NCBI RefSeq assembly: GCF_036898095.1
Contig: NC_090744.1
Location: 12,413,158-12,477,157, forward strand
Direction of reading: 5' to 3'
Origin: Palaemon carinicauda
Lineage: Eukaryota; Arthropoda; Malacostraca; Decapoda; Palaemonidae
DNA: 64,000 bases
Each line of letters begins with the position of its first letter. Within the stretch, counting starts at the first letter, position 1. The translations under genes were made by a program, and so were the position numbers. Under the pieces are notes generated by a model. It did not search any database. It was not told the DNA's origin and saw only the letters and a program-made list of their open reading frames with translations. This document shows, piece after piece, positions 54,473-64,000 of this stretch.

Positions 54473-57400
54473 TTAACATGGAGAAATAGTCTCCCCCAAA
54501 ATCCTCTTATATAATGTTGTATTAATAAAAAAGGGAAAGCCTTATGCAATATGGCCTAGGGACATTGGCTGCACAGTCAAGAAAAATGGAACACAACTTT
54601 GAAAACGGTGGTGGTACAGTTTGGTTTGGGTTGCTAAGGTGGCAATGTAACTTTGGTTCTTACAGAGAGGAGAGATGTATATAATAGAGTTTATTCAACA
54701 AGACAGCGAGCTAATATACACATAGTTGAGAGCAAGAATGACAAAATGAAAACAGTACAAGATGTTTGATGGCAAACTTAAACAGGTTTATATTATCAGA
54801 GCAGGGGAGAGCGAGAGAAGAAAATGATACCATTGGTGTACGATCATGTATGAAACACGTGCTATACACCATGTTCTTGTTCCCCTTATTTTTATAAGAA
54901 TTGGATATGCAGACTTTGGTGATCTATTGTATGATGTACTTTTATCACAGTGTGTGCGTAAGTTCAAAGTTGGTGTACAATTATACATACAGTACTTATA
55001 TCTTTTACTAGACGTTGGCTTAGGCTGTCAGATTATTTCGTCACCACAGATCAGACATTTTCATATGTTCATATCTATCATGGGGTAATTATAAACATAC
55101 AATTGTGCCTTTGACATATGATACCTGCACATCTTAGTGTGAAATATAATACAGGTAACCCACAGCAAACCATAACGTCACCCCTAACAAAATGCGTTCC
55201 ATTTTTCTCAATACGGCAGCCTGTGTTTCTGCATTACAGAGTAGTATAGGCCGTATTGTATATGGTTTTCCCGTCTCTACTAATTGGACATTATATAATA
55301 GGATCCTTGGTGCAGACAATTTCTTTTATGATGCTGCTGCTTCTCTGTACGGCCCTCTCGCTTCCTGCTCTGAAATCCACTGTAACAGAAATGCCTCTCC
55401 TAAGACCTGTGCATCTGTCCCATCAGGGTAATTTACTTGATCATTAGCTTTATATTTGATTTAAAATCACTTAATAAACATTAATTAATCCAGCACACAT
55501 CTTGACACCATCTGTCACCTTTACTATCTTGAACCACATATTTCTATGCAACTTTGTTGGTGGTTTACATATTTTTCATTAATCCTGTTCTGGTCATCAT
55601 TAGGTTCATTTTGTTATACATGGATTTTCAAATATCTTAATCGGTACTAACCACCACCGCTTTCTCAGATTAATATCAATGCTTCACTTCCATAGATGAT
55701 TGTCTTTTTAAAATCTATTCATAATATAGTGGGGATTGGGGCTGTGAGGACAAGATATATTTTCTTTATTCAGCAGTTTTTACAATTACATGTGATCACG
55801 CAATTTACTTTCATATGCTCACAACTCTACTGTTAATGATAATCATGAAATGGACCATCATATTTATTTTACACAATATATTATATGCACTTATCACTTG
55901 TTAATAGTACAGTATTATTGAAAAAGCAACATTTTAGTGCTTACCTAAATCAAAGTAATTAATATATGAAATTGCATTAAACTTGATACAGTCCCCTATT
56001 TATTAATCTCAATAAATCTAAGCAAGTTTCACATACATATGCATGTTACAGTCCACTTTTATATAGCCCTCTGCAACACACACTATGTTCTAGTATAGGA
56101 CCTGTACTCAACCATTTCCTTGACGGATTTTTATACACTCGTACTCTTGTCAGATTTGTTACTCAAAATATTGCCTATGCTCCATTTAATCCCTTATTCT
56201 AGGTTCAAAATACATTTTTCTGCCCTCGCACTCATTTCGTATTTTAATATCTGAAGTTACTTGTTCTACCACTCAAGTTTTGCAAAATTTTATATATTTC
56301 TTCAAACACTTAGTATTTCTGTCCACTCCTAACCTTTCTGTTTTTCCCATTCCCCACACATTCACCACCAGATCAACTATTCTCAGTTTTTACATTTGTT
56401 TATTGGAGCCGTACTGTCCCCTATCAGATCAATCATGCTTTAGTTTGTACATGTACTTCTTAGAGTCAAGTACATCCAAACAAAATGGCCTTGCCGAGTG
56501 CAATATCCAGACCACCTCCATTCTGTGAAATGGTGTAGCCTATTTCACTTCTGTACTTTCATTCACACAATGCCTTTTCTCTCCGCAACTAAAGCATGTG
56601 GTGAGTGACCACCTTAAACCAAATTTATTACATCTTAAACCCCTTCCAGTTTGTCTTTTATCCTTTCTTGTATATCTTATGAGACTTATTTCTGTGTTCT
56701 AGAATTCTGGGTATACAGTATAGTTACTAATTTTGATTAGTGACACTTACAATTCCACAGTATTCATCCTGAAATATTTCCACAACTTTCACGGGGTTGC
56801 TTGTCAAGAGCAAGTCTATATACCTTCTATTATGAAACACATTTTCTCCTTACTTTCTCGCATATACACTATATCCATTTCTTGCATTCATATCAATTTT
56901 AATCTCAAATTTTTCACAATTCCTGCACACCATCTCATTTAAATTATTCATTTACCCATCTCATTTTATCCTTTTCTGAATGGTAAACACAGACATTGCT
57001 CACTAGAGTAGTCAAGAAATTTTTTAGCAACACCCTACAGATATTTATATCTTTGTTTCCACACACTATGTTTTCTTCACCGAAGTCACCATTCTAATTG
57101 CATATATCCTGTCTAATTTTGTCCCGTTCTGTCTTCTTGCAATTCTGTCTTTCTTTGTGGTGTAACTGTAACATGTCAAGCCTAAAGTTCTGTTGTGTTC
57201 CACCGTGATCATTTATTTTACTGACAATAGCCAACATGAAGTCTCGCTCATCATCTTAACCTTCTCTCCTCTCATAGGCGCTGGCAAGGAAGTCATCTTT
57301 CTACTGCATTCCTCCATTGATTTACCTCCTTTCTGGGCTCTCTATCCATGCACCATTGCAATGTATTTTATTAAAATGCTTGGGTGCTTTAAAAAGTACA

Positions 57401-58489
57401 GTACTGTACTTCACATGGAAACTTATTACTTTAGGTATTTGTCTTTTGTAATATGATAGCAGGTTTCAAGTACTTTTTCATGTTGAGTAAGGTATATAGG
57501 AAATGTGCAAGTAGCTTTTTACAAAAAAAATCCGTTGTGTCGAAATTCGCTTGGCTTTTGGTCTCTTGCAACAAATTCATGATGTAGAGTTGGGTGTTAC
57601 TGTACTGTGTAGTGGTTGTACTTATATCCATATTTCTCTCTCCTGACTTTTTGCATAACGCCATCCATGAAGATAATGAGTCAGACTTTTAAGCCTCGCA
57701 TCTTTACCACCACACTGGTCATTGCCCACTCAACACTACTCTTACATGCTTCTATAAAACTTTCACTTTTCTAAGCTTTTATTTTCAATGTATACAGTAC
57801 CATACAATCTCATTTTCACCCAGAATGTACCTTGACAAATTATCATATTTTTTTGGTGTGCCATAATGCTTTATATTCATTTTACTTTCCACAAAACTGT
57901 AATCAATGTATGATCCACGCATCCTCTTCAAAATCCACAGTTCCTTCCCTTACCAAATTTTCTTTCATCTTCATTCCTTTGGCAATCAAAATCCTACTAT
58001 ACACCTTCCGTAGTATATCAAGTAACATTTGTCCCCTATAATTCCTACAAGTCACTTTTATCTATATTCATTCATTATTTCACCAGCTTTGCATCCTGTT
58101 GGGTAGCTTTAAAAACCCTAATAGCCACTTAATAACACCTTTCACCACTCCAGTGCAGCATCTGGTTTGTAATATCCTCTGTCTTCCTATTTTTGAACCT
58201 TTTATTTACTTTTCTTATATCTTCAGCAGTCATTAACAACGTGCAGATTTAGAAGTGTTGTGGCAAGTTGTAATGGGCCTGAACTGCAGGTGTCCCCTAT
58301 AATTCACAGAGTCTGTACTCTGCACGTTGGTGCACTGCCCCTAGAGCAGGGGAACAATATTTCTTTGGTATTGGGCTGTATTGAATTTCCTGTTCTAGCC
58401 TTGAACAGGAAAGTCATTGGAGACCACAGAGCACCTCCCCAAAAATTTGTTTTTCCTTTGTCAAAACTCTGTTTGTAGTCTTGCATCAC
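54473..58489. other. Long stretch without recognised gene
   Basis: AT-rich. Short frames are unsupported. Segment 56340-56640 is distantly similar to 59325-59560 (attcacca-ccag-tcaac, ttcagttt-tacattt, ctgtgaaa), suggesting an old dispersed repeat. Confidence 0.45.
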
Positions 58490-58684
58490 TATAGTCCATT
58501 TCTTTTAGCGATGCATATTTTCACCGACTCGCAGCGGTGCCCTTTTAGCTCGGAAAAGTTTCCGGATCGCTGATTGGTTGGACAAGATAATTCTAACCAA
58601 TCAGCGATCAGGAAAAGTTTCCGAGCTAAAAGGGCACCTCCGCGAGTCGGTGCAAATATGCATCGCTAAAAGAAATGGACTATA
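58490..58684. mobile_element. Near-palindromic MITE with TA target
   Basis: tatagtccatttcttttagc at the left is matched by gctaaaagaaatggactata at the right. The arms continue through gatgcatatttt, accgactcgc, gcccttttagctcgg, aaaagtttcc and gctgattggtt, about 85 bp each, with a short loop. The ends lie at TA dinucleotides, as for Tc1/mariner-type MITEs. No coding frame. Confidence 0.85.
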
Positions 58685-60244
58685 GGTCCTGCCACTCTAA
58701 TATGCTTCACATTCAATCAATGAATTTTGTTCTTTCTGACATTACAGTTTTTGTCACTTATTCAGTTACATTTGTTCATGACATATCTCTTCTTTCTAGC
58801 ATTCTTGGTATACACTTCAACTATCTGTTTCCTCATTCATTTGCTTAGTATCCATCCAGAAATTTTGCCCTGACATTCACCGAGATTACTCTTCGGCAGA
58901 TGATAATACTTATATCCTGAGATAGTAGTTTACCCTTTTTCTTTCCTTCCCATGCACACACTACTTCCATTCCTCACACTTAATCATATTCAAGCTTATG
59001 AGGTTCTTTTAATTTCCACAGCATCATTATATCTCATTTTCCTTTTCAAATTGATAAAATTACACTATCAATATTTATATATCCTCTCCAAATTTTCACT
59101 TCTTCAAACTCATTCTGGTGAGTTTCTATCCATGATGGTGGTAAATATTAATTATAATTGTCCAATTACAAACGACCTGTTGCCTTTAATTGATAGGATG
59201 TACTGTAGTATTCTCCACAGAAAGACAAATTACTTAGCTTCTACAAGGATATGTAATATAGCACTATGCTGGAACGTACTACAGCTCCCTTTACTTTATT
59301 GATTCTCAATTTGATAAATATTCACCATTCTCCTAAACATTCACTACCAGACCAACCATGTTCAGTTTGTACATTTGCTTCTTGGAGCCTTATGCTTCCT
59401 GGGACAATATCCTTTCTGACCACAATTTTCATTCGCCTTACTCTGTGAAACCCCTTTTAGAACATTCATTCACATGATGCATTTTCTTTAGTATCTAATG
59501 ACCATGTAAATTATTATTCTTCTATTGACCTAAGCTATTACATCGAAATCACATTTTAATCTCGATTTGATTATTCGCATTCTCTCTCACTCTCATTCCC
59601 ATAGTATTTATCCAGAAAGATTGCTATGACATTCACTGGGTTACATGATCTACTGTTTCCAACACACCATCCCATTACAATTTTCCATTTACACATCTCA
59701 TTTTATGCTTTACAAATTGATACTTTCGGACACTGACGTGGACAGTGGAAAAGAAATTCAATACAAACGCCATATGTTCATTTATATCCTTGACTGCATA
59801 CGGTACTACTGTACTACTTTCATAAAGTTTCCAGTCTATGCATACATATCTTGTCTTATTTTTTCTAATTCTATCTGCTACAAGCTTAGTTTTTGTCTTA
59901 ATGGCAGCTCTTTTCATATTCACCTGATCACCCCACCTCTCACAGATTCGTAACTGTTCACCCACACGCATAATTGTTGTAAAAAAGTAAGCCAATTTCC
60001 CTTCTGAAAAACTGCCAAATTTGTACATTCCTAATTAATTTTTTTCAAAACTACCACTAATTTCTCTTCAACCCACTGTACTGTATACTGTACTATCAGG
60101 GACTTTATGTAGTAACGATATCTTAAAGACTTTTCCTAAATTCTCTTTGATTTACTCATTAATTTGCTTTCTTATCCTTACCCATTTGATCTCTTATTTG
60201 TTGGTGAATACTTTGACTTTGCTTTTCTTTTTCTTCTTTGTCTA
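58685..60244. other. Unassigned sequence
   Basis: AT-rich. Contains the partner of the 56.3-kb diffuse repeat. Frames near 59645-60028 on either strand are unsupported. Confidence 0.45.
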
Positions 60245-60475
60245 CATCTTTTCCCACTTTTATGTGGGGTCAATGTATCTGGCCAGTGTTCTCCATCTAC
60301 CTCTGTCCCACACTTCATCACCGGTTAATCTCACAATCGCCACTGGCCATATTGGTTTTGGCTAATTTTTCATGGCTGGATGCTTTTCCTGCTGCCAACC
60401 CTCCCCATTTACCCGGGCTTGGGACCGGCACCAAGTTGATGCTGGCCTGTCCCCCTCAGTGGCTGGGTTTTTTTA
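60245..60475 (+). mobile_element. Dispersed repeat D (LINE 3'-end-like)
   Basis: Contains ttatgtggggtcaatgtatc, ctccatctacctctgtccca, catggctggatgcttttcct, gccaaccctccccatttacc and cgggcttgggaccggcacc. I recall very similar text in many invertebrate retroelement 3' ends; not searched. No coding use seen. Confidence 0.6.
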
Positions 60476-61218
60476 CTTTGCTTTTATGTAATTTTATTAA
60501 AACTTTGCATTTCTTAACATCTGCTTTTCTTAGTACCCTCGTTCAACTTCCTGCGTGCTGGTGTAGGAGTGTCTCTTCTTTTCTGCATCTCCTTTCCCTC
60601 TAATTTCTTCATTTCAGATGTTCTTGCTTCCATTATCTCGGGTATTTTCAGGTAACCTTTGACTGTTTCTTCTCTTTCCCTATCATCCTCAGTTATTCAC
60701 TTTTCTTCGTCAACCTTTCATTCTCAAATACTCTTCCTCCTCAGTTCTTCCCTCAAGGCATTCATTTCTTCTTCCATACTGCTCGATTTCCTTTACACTT
60801 AAAAATGATTGATGCTTAGCTTGCTTGCTTGCTCTGTCACAGCAAATATGAAGAGAAGTCTGTGGTTCTTGGACCAAAATCAGCCAATGCCTACGTATTT
60901 TCTACTTTACCTTTTTACACAATTGCACAATGACATGCATACAGTATTGCATTCACTTCAAACTTACTAAAAAATTTATAGAACACATTTCCCTCACTTT
61001 TCAAATGTGACAGTACAGTATATAGCTTCTTAATAAACTCAATCCAATGAATTTGAACGAAATTCTATATTCATCAATCTCACGATACACACTTGTGCAT
61101 TTTTAAACCTAGCAACCTTAGCACTACAATATAACATTGAATTGCATTGACAAATGACTCCCACAATACATTGCAACACTATTTGTTTTTACATGGACTG
61201 TATACAAATCTTCATCCT
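60476..61218. other. Unassigned sequence
   Basis: T-rich, no feature recognised. Confidence 0.45.
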
Positions 61219-61222
61219 TTAA

Positions 61223-61520
61223 CCCTTTTACCCCCAGGCTATTTGGAAATTTCCAACCCTTAACCCCCAGGGGGTTATTTTTTCCCAGCACATTTTGCAG
61301 TATATCTTTTTTAAATTGCTCTAATAGCCTTAATTTTTGTCATAGAGAGGTCAGGTTGGTCTCGTTCTCTTGGAAAATGCCTGAATTTTGTCAAAATTAT
61401 CAAAAATATGAAAAAAATAATTTGTATAGCATTTTTTTGCAAGGACGTACCGGTACATCCACGGGGGTAAAGGGATAGCTTTTATGAAACGTACCAGTAC
61501 GTCCTTTGGGGGTAAAAGGG
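61223..61520 (-). mobile_element. TTAA-type MITE, copy 7
   Basis: CCCTTTTACCCCCA to TGGGGGTAAAAGGG, flanked by TTAA at 61219 and 61521. 298 bp, in the orientation opposite to copies 5 and 6. Confidence 0.93.
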
Positions 61521-62058
61521 TTAATAGGATTATGTATTCAGCATTGCTAGAACCCAGATGTTAAAATTTATAAGGTGGTATCAGCAGTTACTGGTAGGTG
61601 GCAAGGAAGCCTTGCTATCCTGCTGTGATACTGAATGGCCACTTTTTCAGCCGCCGGAAATTAGACGTACTATACTCCCAGCACTGTCAACTGGCATTTT
61701 TAATCATTTCTTTTTCCTATAGATAATTGTTGGAAGTTTGTTCTGTGCAAAGAATATTAATGAAGATGAAAGGTTTTTCTGTTTTCCAGACTTTTCTAGC
61801 TAACTGACAGTTGTCTGTATATCTTACTTATATGGTTTCTTGTTCCTATTTGACAGCATTACTGTTACTGTTTCTGTTTATTTCCTTATGCATGATAGGA
61901 GTAGCTACTGCTGCCGAGTTGAAAGGGAGGGTCACTGCCCCTCTTATTGTCAGAATTTTCTTGTGTACAGAAGGTTCTAGAGACACATCTCCTGATAGTG
62001 CTGCCTCTTCATAGAGTACCTAGGATCTCTCCTCAGTGTGTCTTTGGCATCAGCCAGG
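61521..62058. other. Unassigned sequence upstream of tandem array
   Basis: No gene confirmed. Open frames of the following array extend back into this segment to 61947. Confidence 0.4.
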
Positions 62059-62596
62059 ATGCCAGACAAGGTCGTCTCTTCACTCACTGCCAGTCGGAAT
62101 GGAAGTGCACCCTTCTTTTTGGACCAAGGCCTTTGTTTTCCCACCTCAAGGTGCACAGGTATGCTTGCCAGACAAGGTCGTCTCTTCACTCACTGCCAGT
62201 CGGAATGGAAGTGCACCCTTCTTTTTGGACCAAGGCCTTTGTTTTCCCACCTCAAGGTGCACAGGTATGCTTGCCAGACAAGGTCGTCTCTTCACTCACT
62301 GCCAGTCGGAATGGAAGTGCACCCTTCTTTTTGGACCAAGGCCTTTGTTTTCCCACCTCAAGGTGCACAGGTATGCTTGCCAGACAAGGTCGTCTCTTCA
62401 CTCACTGCCAGTCGGAATGGAAGTGCACCCTTCTTTTTGGACCAAGGCCTTTGTTTTCCCACCTCAAGGTGCACAGGTATGCTTGCCAGACAAGGTCGTC
62501 TCTTCACTCACTGCCAGTCGGAATGGAAGTGCACCCTTCTTTTCTTCTTTTTGGACCAAGGCCTTTATTTTCCCACCTCAAGGTGCACAGGTATGC
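62059..62596 (+). repeat. 106-bp tandem repeat, five units
   Basis: Units start at 62059, 62165, 62271, 62377 and 62483 with tgccagacaaggtcgtctct, and contain ctgccagtcggaatggaag, ggaccaaggcctttgttttc and ctcaaggtgcacaggtatg. The first four look nearly identical; the fifth carries an 8-bp insertion. As 106 is not a multiple of three, each frame cycles through all three readings. No plus-frame stop exists in the monomer, so three overlapping frames of about 215-222 codons are open. Coding is not claimed. Confidence 0.95.
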
Positions 62597-63124
62597 TTGA
62601 TTGCCTCGCATGCTTTAGGACCAGCATCACTATCTATCCATATGCTATTATCTCTACTTTATTTCCAAAAACATTTTTTTTGTAAAAGTTTCTTTTATGG
62701 CTAGTCCCTTATTCTACTATTCATCAAATAGTATATTTTTTAACGTGATTTGAATATTCGACACCTGTTAAATGACTTCACCAGTCACAGTGCCCCTCTA
62801 ATTTTATTTTGGACAGTCCGCATTATTGCTATTAATCAGATTGTATACAGTGCCTCTAAAATTTTGTTTTGGCTTATTCCTAGTAATGCTATTAATCAAA
62901 TTTTATATTAATTCCTAGTTTGTGAAGCTGGAAATGCCTATTAAAGCTTTTCTGTTAAGGATATTGTATTTAGAAGGAAGGATTAATGTTCAGTGGTTTA
63001 TTGATAAGTGTAGGATGTGTGATAATTTCCTGTGCAACCTTCTAATAACTAAATTCTTTCACCTGTATAAAGCATTCATGTTTTCTGTCTATTCCCTCGC
63101 TCATGTTGAACAGGCTGACATAAG
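62597..63124. other. Unassigned sequence
   Basis: AT-rich; a short near-repeat (cagtgcctctaaaattttgtttt and cagtgcccctctaattttatttt) lies at 62790-62870. Confidence 0.4.
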
Positions 63125-63417
63125 TCTTTTTATAGTTTATATATTAAATATCTGTTTTGGTGTTGTTACCATTTTCAAAATATTTTAATTGTTCATTGCT
63201 TTTCATATTGTTTATTTCTTTAATTTCTTTCCTTGCTGGGATATTTTTCCCTGTTGGAGTTACCATTTTCAAAATATTTTAATTGTTCATTGCTTTTCAT
63301 ATTGTTTATTTCTTTAATTTCTTTCCTTGCTGGGATATTTTTCCCTGTTGGAGCCCTTAGGCTTATAACATCTTTCTTTTCCAACTAGGGTTATAGCTTA
63401 GCTAGTAATAATCATCA
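63125..63417 (+). mobile_element. Repeat A, 3' half with internal 94-bp duplication
   Basis: Diverged copy ending ccaactagggttatagctta plus AAT/ATC units. The block gttaccattttcaaaatatt to ccctgttggag appears twice in a row, at about 63165 and 63259, a tandem duplication private to this copy. Confidence 0.82.
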
Positions 63418-64000
63418 TGTGACAGACGTCAGCAACATCCTAAGGAGGTTGGCAATCCTTGGACGTTGATGTGCACCGTCTGGAGTTATACTGCTGCAGT
63501 GTGTGAAGCAGAAGGATGATTTCCATCCGTGTCTTTCTGTTCCTGGAAAGGTGCTTGGGCCTTGCCTCTCCCTGGGAACTAAACACACACTCCATGATAG
63601 TATGACCAGGTGATATCTCTTCCCAGTTGCATCGTCACCATTGGACTGAACGACTTTCAAGAACAAGTTCAAGTGCCTTGTCCACTTCTGCTGTTAAATC
63701 TTTGTGTTGGTGTACTGGGACTGGGTTGATATGATGAACAGAGAGAAGCATCTCTTCTGTTTTCCCTTCACACACACTCCCTTCACACACACACATGGAT
63801 GCTTACCCCTCTCATTCATTCAAAACCGAATTGTTCTTAGTTTTCAAATTAGTCGAGGGACTCTTGAAATGAATTATCAGTACTTAGTCTTTTAAAATGG
63901 TTTTTTTTTTATTCAATATCGAACAATGGTTTTTTATAGCTAAGAAAAATACAGAATAATTTAAGTTTCGTTTATTAACTTATTTAAAATCTTGATTAAC
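63418..64000. other. Unassigned sequence to window end
   Basis: The segment 63420-63690 is GC-richer than its surroundings and open on the minus strand (63415-63672), but the frame matches nothing I recognise. It could be an old retroelement piece. The rest is AT-rich. Confidence 0.4.

Overview
This is eukaryotic genomic DNA dominated by repeats. It is AT-rich, dense in (TA)n, (GA/CT)n and (ATT)n microsatellites, full of transposon remnants, and has almost no conventional coding sequence. Several dispersed repeats resemble families I associate with decapod crustaceans: repeat A with its (AAT)n tail, a SINE-like unit near 25.9 kb, and the 17.6, 7.5 and 60.3 kb repeats. A caridean shrimp or similar decapod is the best guess. 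That is inference from memory, not a database result.

Layout. Positions 1-8,000 hold microsatellites and copies of one dispersed repeat, called repeat A here. Positions 8,200-10,335 form a diverged inverted repeat. Positions 10,716-13,684 are a complete-looking autonomous hAT DNA transposon with terminal inverted repeats, a perfect 8-bp target-site duplication and one uninterrupted 668-residue transposase. It sits beside what looks like the first exon of a plus-strand transcription unit. Further exon-like segments lie near 18.97, 24.46, 24.94 and 43.13 kb; I cannot identify a product or confirm a continuous frame. Positions 14-26 kb carry many small non-autonomous elements and LINE fragments.

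Positions 27,172-36,918 are a satellite of about 73 head-to-tail monomers of 133 or 136 bp, with a 26-monomer block (about 3.48 kb) duplicated within it. Positions 36,990-41,380 (minus strand) are a decayed but nearly full-length non-LTR retrotransposon with a PHD-finger ORF1 and an endonuclease/reverse transcriptase ORF2.

Positions 43.7-52.8 kb are a tandem duplication of a 4.4-kb segment. Each unit carries a LINE 3' end split by the same hAT insertion. In the second unit only, a 296-bp element has landed in a TTAA site of the hAT copy. The paired filled and empty sites identify that element as a TTAA-targeting (piggyBac-type) MITE, with six further copies in the window. Positions 52.8-64 kb are mostly unassigned AT-rich DNA with a few MITEs, a 106-bp tandem array whose three forward frames are all open, and old repeat copies.

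The only intact long protein-coding genes are the hAT transposase and the LINE ORF1. No rRNA, tRNA or CRISPR feature was seen.
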